A stretch of DNA of 64,000 bases from Parabacteroides sp. ZJ-118 (GTDB taxonomy: Bacteria; Bacteroidota; Bacteroidia; Bacteroidales; Tannerellaceae): contig NZ_JAAKDT010000005.1 of the NCBI RefSeq assembly GCF_011038785.1, positions 28,381 through 92,380 of the forward strand, read 5' to 3'. The position numbers and the translations under genes were made by a program. Within the stretch, counting starts at the first letter, position 1. Every line of letters starts with the position of its first letter. This document shows, in pieces, positions 25,673-34,076 of the stretch. The notes under the pieces were generated by a model. It ran no database searches and was not told the origin of the DNA. It saw only the letters and a list, made by a program, of their open reading frames with translations.

Positions 25673-26677
25673 TTATTTTGTGAAATTAAGTCCAAACTCT
25701 AACGTTTTTGCATTCGGAAGCAGTTGCAATACCATATCTACCATTTGCTGATAATTCTCCGGAACCATCGGTTTCAAGATAGGAGCTATCAGGGTCAAAA
25801 CCGGTACGATTAAATCCTTATCCGCATAAAAAGTAGCCTCATTTCCATCCAACTTCATGTTAAGAGGTAGACCATAATGCCCCCCTAAATCAACCAAAAA
25901 CTTCATGATCTCGTCAATAGAGATACCTGCGGCCTCCAATTTATCACCGGCAGCCTGTTGTAATAAAGTGGTCAAGAGTGTCACATAATTTTTATCCACA
26001 GCCACCATAAACTTCCCGTTTACCACACAATATTGGATACTTGCCATTTTTGTGATCTCACCGATTCCTTTATCCTCAGAAGCTCCTATAGGTCTCCAAG
26101 AGACATCAAAAATCCCATCTTCCGGTAAGTTAACATTTACAGCGCTTACTTTACCCCAAATCAAATTACTGATAGCAGGCTTTATCATAGGCACGAGGCC
26201 ATCGATAGTAGAATTCCCGGTAACTATATTCGCATAAACAGCTCCAGCACCCACTTTCAAGCTCCAATTACCTACGATAGAGGAAGTTAATTTACGAGTA
26301 TAAACAACAGAAGCTACGCCTCCTTTCACCGTACCATTTACTGATACCATGCAATCGCCAACCGTACTCTCGCCGGTAAACGTATAAGTGCCGTCCGCTT
26401 CCTTCAACGCAGCATCAATAACGACCGACCTATTTTCGGGAATGATATTATTCAAGGTTACGGATCCCTTCTCCGCAGAAGAAGCGGCAATCACGACCGA
26501 TTTACCGTCAACAGGGATTGTCACTTCCCCCATTACCAGATTTACGTTCTTCCCCTCGTACGTTCTCGACAGATCTTGCCAGTTACCGGAAGAACTTGAA
26601 TCGTCATCATCACCACATGCCGTAAAAAAAGCCATCGTGCAAATCACGGCAAATACATACAACAAACTCTTTCTCAT
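25673..26677 (-). CDS. Cell-surface or periplasmic lipoprotein of unknown function (DUF4925-like)
   Basis: 334 aa. The signal peptide MRKSLLYVFAVICTMAFFTAC ends in a lipobox Cys, followed by GDDDDSSSS, an acidic +2 to +6 tail typical of Bacteroidota surface lipoproteins. The rest looks like two domains. One is a beta-rich half (about 30-170) with repeated strands and the phrase SIVGNWSLKV. The other is a more helical half with IKPAISNLIWG and LVPMIKP repeats. It resembles the DUF4925 family from memory. The start is fixed by the promoter at 26722-26729; the frame open to 26755 runs across it. It stands alone. Confidence 0.75.
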   Translation of the reverse strand: MRKSLLYVFAVICTMAFFTACGDDDDSSSSGNWQDLSRTYEGKNVNLVMGEVTIPVDGKSVVIAASSAEKGSVTLNNIIPENRSVVIDAALKEADGTYTFTGESTVGDCMVSVNGTVKGGVASVVYTRKLTSSIVGNWSLKVGAGAVYANIVTGNSTIDGLVPMIKPAISNLIWGKVSAVNVNLPEDGIFDVSWRPIGASEDKGIGEITKMASIQYCVVNGKFMVAVDKNYVTLLTTLLQQAAGDKLEAAGISIDEIMKFLVDLGGHYGLPLNMKLDGNEATFYADKDLIVPVLTLIAPILKPMVPENYQQMVDMVLQLLPNAKTLEFGLNFTK

Positions 26678-26721
26678 GATTCTTGTTTTAAATTTAACAT
26701 AAACAGCTATTAATGTTATCA

Positions 26722-26729
26722 CAAATATA
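26722..26729 (-). promoter_or_regulatory. -7 box (TATATTTG) for the 25673-26677 lipoprotein gene
   Basis: A perfect TAnnTTTG on the minus strand, 44 bases before the chosen ATG. Confidence 0.7.
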
Positions 26730-26848
26730 TCCATTCCAACTTCCACTAACAACAATAATTTAATATCAGATGTTCGATTCCTGTGTTTAGATCAAAACAT
26801 ACCTATCAATCTCTCGCGAACAAAACCTTCATATTCTCCCATCATTTA

Positions 26849-28174
26849 TTACAAAAGATCTGACGCCAATTCGGATAACTCGCTTCGCTCGCCTTTTATT
26901 AAGTTGATATGGGCGAACAGCTCCTGTCCTTTCATCTTGTCGATCATGTAAGCCAAGCCATTACTTTGGGCGTCTAGATACGGGGAGTCAATCTGTTGGA
27001 TATCTCCCGTGAAGACCATCTTTGTTCCCTCTCCCGCACGGGTGATAATTGTCTTGATCTCATGCGGCGTGAGGTTCTGGGCCTCATCGATGATACAATA
27101 AGTCTCAGACAAGCTACGACCCCGGATAAAGGCCAACGCCTCGATCACCAACTGGTTGTTCTTCTGCATATCGTCGATCTTACGGACATCAGGATTACCC
27201 GGGGCAAACTGGGTTTTGATCACGTTCAGGTTATCGAATAGAGGTTGCATATAAGGAGCGACCTTTTGCTTCTCGTCACCCGGAAGGAAACCGAGATCCT
27301 TATTCGCCAAAGCGACGATCGGACGAGCCAAAAGTATCTGTTTATACGTGCCGGCTTGTTTCAAGGCGGAGGCCAACGCCAACAACGTCTTTCCGGTACC
27401 GGCCTTTCCGGTCAGCCCCACCAGCTTGATATTCGGATCGTTCAATACCTCGAAAGCGAAACTCTGCTCGGCATTACGGGGCTGGATACCATAGTTCGTG
27501 CCTTTGTCTACCTTCTTGATCTTATCCGTAAACGGATTGTAGCGAGCCAATACACTATTACGTGCGCTTTTCAAGATAAAGCATTCGTTCGGGTCGAGCT
27601 TAGACTTGATATCCAACGAATCCGCGTTTACGCCTTCCGGAGAGCTGTAGATTTTGTCGATCAAATCGGGGTCTATATGCTCATAGGTCTCTTGCGCACA
27701 CTCGAAAATATCTACATTCACGACCTTATCCGTGATATAATCCTCAACAGGAATACCCAAAGAACGAGCCTTCATACGAAGGTTTACATCCTTGCTGACC
27801 AAGGTGGTCTTGATCTTCGGATTCTTCTCGGCGATCGTCAACGCACAAGACAAGATACGATGATCCGGTGTTTTATCCGGAAAAGAATACGCTATTTTCT
27901 CCTGGTACTTATCACCGGTCACGATATAGAGTGTACCTTTTCCCGGTCCTAGCGAGGCACCTTTTAAGAACAGGTCATTGCTGGTCAACAAGTCCAGCTC
28001 CCGAACAAACTCGCGAGCATTATAATTGATCTGCTCACTCCCCTTCTTGAACTTGTCCAACTCTTCTAATACCACGATGGGTAGATAGATGTCATTTTCT
28101 TGAAAGTTCTCGATGCACTTATAGTCATGTAATATGACATTCGTGTCCAACACAAAATTCTTCTTTGTTCCCAT
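26849..28174 (-). CDS. PIN-PhoH family protein (RNase plus ATPase/helicase)
   Basis: 441 aa fusion of a PIN-domain ribonuclease (about residues 5-140; FVLDTNVILHDY with the first acidic ligand, KTTLVSKDVNLRMKA with later ones) and a PhoH ATPase (about 225-440; Walker A GLTGKAGTGKTLLALA, Walker B YCIIDEAQNLTPHE, GDIQQID). This architecture (YlaK/PhoH2) is thought to unwind and cut RNA under stress. The gene is monocistronic, with a near-consensus -7 box at 28202-28209 (TACATTGG on the minus strand). The 245 bases upstream hold no gene. Confidence 0.92.
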   Translation of the reverse strand: MGTKKNFVLDTNVILHDYKCIENFQENDIYLPIVVLEELDKFKKGSEQINYNAREFVRELDLLTSNDLFLKGASLGPGKGTLYIVTGDKYQEKIAYSFPDKTPDHRILSCALTIAEKNPKIKTTLVSKDVNLRMKARSLGIPVEDYITDKVVNVDIFECAQETYEHIDPDLIDKIYSSPEGVNADSLDIKSKLDPNECFILKSARNSVLARYNPFTDKIKKVDKGTNYGIQPRNAEQSFAFEVLNDPNIKLVGLTGKAGTGKTLLALASALKQAGTYKQILLARPIVALANKDLGFLPGDEKQKVAPYMQPLFDNLNVIKTQFAPGNPDVRKIDDMQKNNQLVIEALAFIRGRSLSETYCIIDEAQNLTPHEIKTIITRAGEGTKMVFTGDIQQIDSPYLDAQSNGLAYMIDKMKGQELFAHINLIKGERSELSELASDLL

Positions 28175-28419
28175 GGCCTTTCGATTTATTGATTATTGCT
28201 TCCAATGTAGTAACAATCCGGACACGTTGATAGTTCCGGACTGCTAAACAATGCTCTTTTGTGTGTCAAGAATAAGATCGGTTATATTCTTGTTAGTCCA
28301 TTTACACGGACGCTAATAGCCCGGAATGATTAAATTTTTCTTTAACAATTTGTCAACGGACCATATTGGGGGCTTGCCATTCATTATAAATTTGATTGTA
28401 ATAATAATTTATTCATAGT

Positions 28420-28623
28420 TTATTTCCTTTTAATCGTCTGACATTTGCGACGAGTCATTTCTTCAGCAAAAGCCTGTTCACCATGCTCTCTTATGTAACT
28501 GATACAGGCCGGACGATCGGATTTGAAAAGAATCGAGAATACCTTGCCTATAAAATTGGAATAAATCCGGCACTCTTTCACGTCAGAACTGCACGCTGCT
28601 ATATATTCTTTATTTGCTTCCAT
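28420..28623 (-). CDS. Small protein of unknown function, 67 aa
   Basis: Begins MEANKEYIAAC at the ATG at 28621-28623, one base past the stop of the upstream gene, so it is almost surely translationally coupled to it. It has three cysteines in the first third and a charged C-terminus (TRRKCQTIKRK). No membrane helix or known motif is evident. The helical segment KVFSILFKSDRPACISYIREHGEQAFAEE could be a small binding module. It probably helps the zinc-ribbon/flavin-type protein encoded just before it, but that rests on position only. Confidence 0.6.
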   Translation of the reverse strand: MEANKEYIAACSSDVKECRIYSNFIGKVFSILFKSDRPACISYIREHGEQAFAEEMTRRKCQTIKRK

Positions 28624-28624
28624 A

Positions 28625-29311
28625 TTATTCCTTAATATGTTGATGAACAAACTCCCCATTTATCCAAAAGGTGGCTTCGGTTCCGATGAAATGGAGTAGC
28701 GCATAGTTCGGATCTGTCGGACCGCCGGGGAAATGGTTGATGTACCAATCCTGCCACATTTCTTTGCGTATGCCGTCATCGGTGATAATTTCAATTGTTC
28801 CGCGCAAGGCAACACTGTCTCCATAGGAAGAGTAGCACAGGCCGGCTTTGGGATTCGCTTTGAAATCGGCAACCTTCACAGAATCGGCACCCGTAGCCAT
28901 CCATACCTCGCTGCATCCTGCGGTATGCCCCTTGGCCATCGGTACGGGACGAGGAAACCCGTCAGCATTGATTGAAGCCAGTGTCACTTCATTGCAATGG
29001 GCAAGCAAAGCCACCGCTTTTTCAGCAATGCTCCTTTCGTCCTTTTGCTTCCACCGTTTCAGATTCGGGAAAAACCGGCGCATCTGCTCCTTTGCCTGTT
29101 CGGGAGTGAGATTCCAGCCTGCCTGCTCGTTCATCTGGTCGGTAAACTGTGCGCAAAACTCAATCATTTGGTTCATGTTGAAGTTCTGCGTGAACTTCCC
29201 CTCCTTGTAGCAATAGATGCAGTAATCCTCATTACGACTGCCATCCGCGTTTGTACCCTTGTTGCCGTCAGTCAGCGGCATACCACAACTCTGACAAAAT
29301 TTTTGTTCCAT
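28625..29311 (-). CDS. Zinc-ribbon plus pyridoxamine-5'-phosphate-oxidase-like protein
   Basis: 228 aa. The N-terminal zinc ribbon is FCQSCGMPL...YCIYCYKEG (CxxC pairs at about residues 5-8 and 31-34), a helical linker spans about 40-95 (TPEQAKEQMRRFFPNLKRW), and a split-barrel PNPOx-like flavin-binding domain fills about 100-225 (VTLASINADGFPRPVPMA, GLCYSSYGDSVALRGTIE). Such proteins are general-stress or flavin/haem binders. The reaction is unknown. The start at the ATG at 29309-29311 is preferred because the longer reading opens with an unrelated charged stretch. A clean -7 box lies about 120 bases upstream. Confidence 0.85.
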   Translation of the reverse strand: MEQKFCQSCGMPLTDGNKGTNADGSRNEDYCIYCYKEGKFTQNFNMNQMIEFCAQFTDQMNEQAGWNLTPEQAKEQMRRFFPNLKRWKQKDERSIAEKAVALLAHCNEVTLASINADGFPRPVPMAKGHTAGCSEVWMATGADSVKVADFKANPKAGLCYSSYGDSVALRGTIEIITDDGIRKEMWQDWYINHFPGGPTDPNYALLHFIGTEATFWINGEFVHQHIKE

Positions 29312-29430
29312 ATCGTTTTCCCTTTTCTCTCTCCAGTCCGACAAAGCAGGTTACCAAATGCAAAAGCGCAGACTGCAACACCACTATGCTATCACTTGCG
29401 TCGGTTTCTGAATTTCTTACGTTTCCAATT

Positions 29431-29438
29431 GCAAAGTT
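29431..29438 (-). promoter_or_regulatory. -7 box (TAACTTTG) for the zinc-ribbon/PNPOx gene pair
   Basis: A perfect TAnnTTTG on the minus strand, giving a leader of about 110 nt to the ATG at 29311. Confidence 0.55.
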
Positions 29439-29474
29439 ACTCATTTTGTGACAATCTCTTATAACAGAACTATT

Positions 29475-29687
29475 TTATTTTACTTTACATTGAGGTTCTT
29501 TCAATTTGATTATGAGTTTCATGAGTTGAGCCATGAAGCCATAACTGCGAATATAGCGGTTAACCAATTTGCGGAACTTGTCCATAACTGAACTTTTGCG
29601 CTTTTCACTGAAAAAACTCTTGATTTCCGACGGAATATTTGTAATTTTGCTCATGGCTTTGAGTATGGTATTTAGCTGTTTGAACAC
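29475..29687 (-). pseudogene. Possible C-terminal remnant of a type I restriction HsdR
   Basis: A 70-residue open frame (59 from its first ATG). The stretch DKFRKLVNRYIRSYGFMAQLM resembles the F-x-R-x-Y-x-F-x-x-Q helix near the C-terminus of type I restriction R subunits. That match is from memory and weak. Nothing of the helicase or nuclease domains remains. The fragment lies just downstream, on the same strand, of a truncated Fic protein. Fic genes sit inside many Bacteroides hsd loci, so together they suggest a deleted restriction locus. It could also be a chance AT-rich frame. Confidence 0.3.
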
Positions 29688-29756
29688 CTCTAAATTACTA
29701 AATTTCCGTCATATACGGAAATTCTCAAAGCCTTTTTCATGACCATTTTTATGGCA

Positions 29757-30035
29757 TCATACTAAATCCGAAACTTGAGTCACATTAAATAACTCCCATA
29801 CGACATCTGAAACATCGGGGAATTTATCGTGCAACTTATCATGTAATTTATCATGCAATTCGTTCTTCTCCTCTCCTTGATGCTCACGGAGAGTTTTCAA
29901 TACCTCTTCGAGCATAAAGATAATAAACGGCGATGATTCACCGGCAGCACCACTTGCGGCAATTGCATCGTAATACGCTTGCTGGTTGCTGTACACCATA
30001 TTCTCAACCGGCAAATGATGAAAGAGCGGATGCAA
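29757..30035 (-). pseudogene. Truncated Fic-family protein (C-terminal part only)
   Basis: The readable frame covers about 92 residues and opens at a TTG, with an in-frame TGA a few codons upstream. HPLFHHLPVENMV, then YYDAIAASGAAGESSPFI and IIFMLEEVLKTL, is the region that follows the catalytic HPFxxGNGR loop in Fic/DOC proteins. The catalytic loop itself is missing, so AMP-transfer activity is lost. Near the end there is a small in-frame repeat, LHDK three times (29827-29862). The break point lies within about 50 bases of the end of the DUF1848 gene of system A, so the insertion of that cassette probably destroyed it. Confidence 0.65.
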
Positions 30036-30078
30036 TCTGCCAAGTATTCAACATAACGGCGGTTACCCACACAATTCG

Positions 30079-31128
30079 TTACAGAGCCAGATTTTCATTG
30101 TTGTCTGAGCACTGAGTCACATTCTTTTGTACATATTCCCTACTTGTATTGGCATAACAATAGACACAGAAATGGCGGCAAGTGTTATACCTACCGATAT
30201 CTTTGCTTATCATGCAACCGCAGGCTTTCCGTTGGCCTTTGTCTTTTAGGTCTTTGCGTTTGTCGGGTAAAGTGGGAAACGCACCAAAAAGATCCGGTTC
30301 GGGTAATCGGCCTGTTCGAAGATAATAAACCAATTCATAATCTTCCCCAAACACACGCTCCATTAACTCACCGTCAATACACCGGTTATGTTCAATGCCA
30401 TAAACCGCAAGGTCAATATCCTCGGCACAAGTAGCGAGTGTCACATTCCAACCGGTAGAAGACCAAATCTCCCTCAACTTCACCAATCCCTCTACCGTTT
30501 CTTGGCGCTGCGCCGCATTCATCTCAGCTGTTTCCACATCCTCTTTCGTAAAGTAATTCGTCTCTTTTATAAGATTGTTCTGTACCTTACGATACGCCTT
30601 TACATCTACGAAACTGAACACGAGCTTATCTGTATATCCTTTCAACAGATTGCCGATCTTCCAAATACGGCCAAGCAGGACACGGGGTGTGATAGATGAA
30701 CTCATGATCAACGGATCGAATCGCCAGATCACCCGTCCCTTCCCTATCATTTCTGACAATTCCCGAAATGTCTCTACCCGCTGCATAACGCTCGGCACAT
30801 TCGGCTCAAATCCTTCGCTCACATAGTCATTCAATGTGAACTGAAAATAATAATGGATGCCTCTCCTATCCAACTCATGCAAATAAGGTAATATCGGTTT
30901 CGGATTCTTTGTCCAAAATACGATTGCCTTACACCGCTCAAACGACACATACGTTTTCCGTCGGTTAAATGGATTATACCAAACACAATACCCCTTCGCC
31001 AAACGATTAAAGAACCACTTGGCATAAAAGGCCGGAATATCCGTTGACCGGCTGGCAGAGATGATGACGGGAGCAAGTGCCTCGACTTGCTCGCCGGAAT
31101 CGGTGGTAATTGTTATCTTATCAATCAT
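30079..31128 (-). CDS. System A: DUF1848 protein, possible permuted radical-SAM enzyme
   Basis: 349 aa, no signal peptide. It opens with VIISASRSTDIPAFYAKWF; then AIVFWTKNPKPILPYL, YYFQFTLNDY and RVIWRFDPLI follow in the order seen for the barrel core of spore-photoproduct-lyase-like radical SAM proteins (TK-P, T-D, R-DP). The cluster motif comes last instead of first: CGC, then 11 residues, then CRHFCVYCYANTS (C317, C321, C324), which is CxxxCxxC followed by YA. I infer a circularly permuted radical SAM enzyme, but a structural Fe-S or zinc site is possible. Last gene of system A, 39 bases after the 607-aa gene. A close homologue is in system B. Confidence 0.82.
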   Translation of the reverse strand: MIDKITITTDSGEQVEALAPVIISASRSTDIPAFYAKWFFNRLAKGYCVWYNPFNRRKTYVSFERCKAIVFWTKNPKPILPYLHELDRRGIHYYFQFTLNDYVSEGFEPNVPSVMQRVETFRELSEMIGKGRVIWRFDPLIMSSSITPRVLLGRIWKIGNLLKGYTDKLVFSFVDVKAYRKVQNNLIKETNYFTKEDVETAEMNAAQRQETVEGLVKLREIWSSTGWNVTLATCAEDIDLAVYGIEHNRCIDGELMERVFGEDYELVYYLRTGRLPEPDLFGAFPTLPDKRKDLKDKGQRKACGCMISKDIGRYNTCRHFCVYCYANTSREYVQKNVTQCSDNNENLAL

Positions 31129-31167
31129 CGTTCAATCGTTTATAAGCTTTTCCATCCTTTAAAGATT

Positions 31168-32991
31168 TTAGCACTTCAAATCAGGTAATTTCTCACTAAA
31201 CAGATCTAATTCTTGACCTGCATTTTTCCCTTTTTGATTTTCCTCTTTTACAATAGTTTGTTTTTCTTTTGAATATTCATATCCAAAATACTGAGCAATA
31301 TATCGTTGAGTTTCTTTCGTTACTTTCATAGTTTTCAATATTTCACTAAATTTATCTTGTTCATTTTTATGCAACACTAATAAATAGGCATCTTCTGCCA
31401 TATGCGATCGTTTGTGTGCTTTTCCAGATAAGCAAGGCAATGATTTTTTTATCCATTCTCCTATATTATTATCATCTAAGCCTTCTACCGATTTACGAAT
31501 TTCATCAAACTTAATATTCTTACCATCCATCATTTTCAATACTTCTAAATAATCTGCAACAATCGCTCTGTCAACAGATACAGAATTCTCTAATTCTTTT
31601 GCTTTCACTGAAAAACAGGACAAATGCCGGTTTACCATTTCACAAATTTCCAATGTAAGAACATTTGCTGGAAATATATTTCTATCCATTTCCATATATC
31701 CACATAATGTACCCCAAAGGATAAGGATATTCTTATAGTCAGATAATTCTTTTAGTTTCATATAAGAAGTAATCCCTTTATAACTTTCTCCTCTTAACAA
31801 AAATACAGCAATTGCGATAAGTTCTTCATTATCGATTCCTTTTATATTGAATGCTCTACCTATATCTCTTATATGTAGGGACAAATTATCAAAATATTTT
31901 CTTTCAGAAGAATTCTCCCAATAATCTAAACCCCTTTCTTTGCCTATTTCTTCTTTTATCTCTTTCACCAATTCCTTACATAAGACAAGTCGGTTAGCAG
32001 AAATATAATTAACCGTAATTTCATTTTTGATAATAAAGTTAACAACTCTATTGATAAATGGTTTTTCTTTTAACAGCAAAGCACCATTTTCCAGACAACA
32101 CCCTTCATCTGTTGGTTCAGCTTGTCCTTTTTTCCAATCTTCAATCGCATGGTTGGTATGCAACTCAATTATATATCTAAGTAAAGAATAATCATTTGGT
32201 GAGATACTTGGAAAAAATTCATATCCCCATTTCTTAGAAAAGAATTCTTTTACAGTAGTCCAATGTTCTCCAAACTGTTTCTTAAATCCTTCTATGCTAT
32301 TTTTATATTTTTCATAAAGCTCTTCAGCACGCTTCAATAAAAGATCTGGGATTCGAGGTGCTGAAATTATACTCGTTAATACATCATACAAGTCCTGTGT
32401 CAATTTAACTAGGTGAGCTAATTCTGGTGTTAAAGAAAGCTCTTGACCAAGTAAATAAGCATAAAATGCACCTTTTACTTTATCCTTTACAGTCTCCTGA
32501 CTTTTCTCGATAGCTATATCACTACAGTTTGGTATAATATTCAGATCTTTTAACTTCAAAGAGCTTACTGTTGGATATATACGATAATCTTTATAATATT
32601 TTATAGCTCTATTATCCTTAGTATTGATTATAGTCATCTTATATTCATTTTCCGAGAAGAAAAACAATCTGCTATTCATAGGTGTTAAATCAATAGTATG
32701 ACTGCACAAATAAATTTCTTTTCCGTCTATTTTTTCAACATTGAATTGTTTGCAATCATCAACAGCAATTTCTATTAGCAGAGGGAAATTATCTCGCTCT
32801 GGATCATGTATCGTGAATGAAACTGGATAATCAAAAAGTATGATATGGTTTGGAAATCGCTTGACTTCATCAATCAACTCAATTGATTTGTAACCTGTTT
32901 TACGTTGTGCATAAAACGATAAAGGAGATATACTCTCTGCTTGTAAGATATTATCTAAATTTAAACTTGATGTAGGTATATAAAGTTTCAT
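31168..32991 (-). CDS. System A: 607-aa protein of unknown family
   Basis: I do not recognise the family. The start MKLYIPTSSLNLDNILQ is at the ATG at 32989-32991, 10 bases after the ATPase gene. The longer frame runs back into that gene. The N-terminal half (1-150) alternates strands and helices (NHIILFDYPVSF, PLLIEIAVDD). A helical segment KGAFYAYLLGQELSLTP (about 172-188) matches in place and pattern the segment LGALIIMRLAREKYMNF of the system B protein, and both are followed by long helical regions. No catalytic motif, membrane helix or zinc cluster is visible. It is AT-rich (19 of 60 G+C in one sampled line). It probably works with the neighbouring ATPase, since the two stay adjacent in both systems. 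Confidence 0.75.
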   Translation of the reverse strand: MKLYIPTSSLNLDNILQAESISPLSFYAQRKTGYKSIELIDEVKRFPNHIILFDYPVSFTIHDPERDNFPLLIEIAVDDCKQFNVEKIDGKEIYLCSHTIDLTPMNSRLFFFSENEYKMTIINTKDNRAIKYYKDYRIYPTVSSLKLKDLNIIPNCSDIAIEKSQETVKDKVKGAFYAYLLGQELSLTPELAHLVKLTQDLYDVLTSIISAPRIPDLLLKRAEELYEKYKNSIEGFKKQFGEHWTTVKEFFSKKWGYEFFPSISPNDYSLLRYIIELHTNHAIEDWKKGQAEPTDEGCCLENGALLLKEKPFINRVVNFIIKNEITVNYISANRLVLCKELVKEIKEEIGKERGLDYWENSSERKYFDNLSLHIRDIGRAFNIKGIDNEELIAIAVFLLRGESYKGITSYMKLKELSDYKNILILWGTLCGYMEMDRNIFPANVLTLEICEMVNRHLSCFSVKAKELENSVSVDRAIVADYLEVLKMMDGKNIKFDEIRKSVEGLDDNNIGEWIKKSLPCLSGKAHKRSHMAEDAYLLVLHKNEQDKFSEILKTMKVTKETQRYIAQYFGYEYSKEKQTIVKEENQKGKNAGQELDLFSEKLPDLKC

Positions 32992-33001
32992 GTCATATTT
33001 A

Positions 33002-34057
33002 TTAGAGTGGTAAAACATCATCTTCTCCCATATATACATCTGAATCCTCAGATGGTAATTTAGGAGAAAGATTATCTGTATATAATAAATAAAGGTTCTT
33101 AATAGGTCTGGTTGTTGCCACATAAATAGCCGACTCACGATCTAAGATAGGATCCACAGGGTGGGCATATTTACGGACTTCCCCATGTTCACCAATTCCA
33201 CAAAAAGGTATAAAAACATGCTCAAATTCTAATCCTTTAGAACAATGCCAAGTGATAATTACCGGATTGGAAGACTTAAAGTCTATCTCCATATCATCCC
33301 TTGTTTTCCATTCAACAGGTATTCCTTTTGATAAAAAATAATCCCTTATAATTTCAACAGAATCATTATAGTAAACCAAAATTCCAATTTTAGTCAAACC
33401 ACCACTATTTCTTATCTGTATAATTCTATCAAGTTGAGGAATAGCGTTAGCTGTCGCTACAACATAAATATTCTCCTCTACCTTCTCTAATCTGGGTTTG
33501 TCTCCATGATTGACACAAGCCAAAGAAAGCCTTATTGAAGATTTGATAAATTCCCCTACTTTCGCATTTTCAAAAGTCAATCGATGATTAAGAGCTAAAT
33601 CTTTTGGATGTACACCCATTTGTTTGGCCGTAGATTCAACTGATTGCACATTGGAGTTGCGAAATCTCATTATTGATTGTTCCGAATCGCCAAAAAACCA
33701 ACAATATGTTCCATGCGATTTGAAATCCTCTATTTCATCAGCACTAAAATCCTGACATTCATCAATGAACAGATAAGTGTAATTCGGTTTCGATGAACGT
33801 TGCCACTCTGCGTAATGATATACATGTTTACCCGAAGGATCTATCTCCTTTAATTCGTCAATGAAAAACTGTTTCAGTGATTTCGTATATACGATGATCG
33901 CATAAGAATTAGACTTCACCGATACTTTCTTCGCCTTTTTAAAAAGAAGAAAAGACTTGCCGGAACCTGCAACACCTCTCACGACAGCCGTTCGCTCTGC
34001 AGAAAGATCCAAAATACCTCTTTGGGACTCGTCTGGTGTTAATGTATCAAATGACAT
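33002..34057 (-). CDS. System A: minimal UvrD-like SF1 ATPase/helicase
   Basis: 351 aa, about half the size of UvrD or Rep. Motifs in order: Walker A GVAGSGKSF (about 28-36), Walker B LFIDECQDF (about 97-105), motif III FFGDSEQSI, motif IV LALNHRL, motif V SKGLEFEHVFIP and motif VI IYVATTRPIKNLYLLYT. The core is complete, but the 1B/2B accessory domains are missing. It may be a nucleic-acid-activated ATPase rather than a processive helicase. The start is the ATG at 34055-34057, 19 bases after the methyltransferase stop. The alternative upstream start is TTG. The same gene order, ATPase then unknown protein, recurs in system B. Confidence 0.85.
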   Translation of the reverse strand: MSFDTLTPDESQRGILDLSAERTAVVRGVAGSGKSFLLFKKAKKVSVKSNSYAIIVYTKSLKQFFIDELKEIDPSGKHVYHYAEWQRSSKPNYTYLFIDECQDFSADEIEDFKSHGTYCWFFGDSEQSIMRFRNSNVQSVESTAKQMGVHPKDLALNHRLTFENAKVGEFIKSSIRLSLACVNHGDKPRLEKVEENIYVVATANAIPQLDRIIQIRNSGGLTKIGILVYYNDSVEIIRDYFLSKGIPVEWKTRDDMEIDFKSSNPVIITWHCSKGLEFEHVFIPFCGIGEHGEVRKYAHPVDPILDRESAIYVATTRPIKNLYLLYTDNLSPKLPSEDSDVYMGEDDVLPL

Positions 34058-34076
34058 AATATTTCGATTTTTTTGT

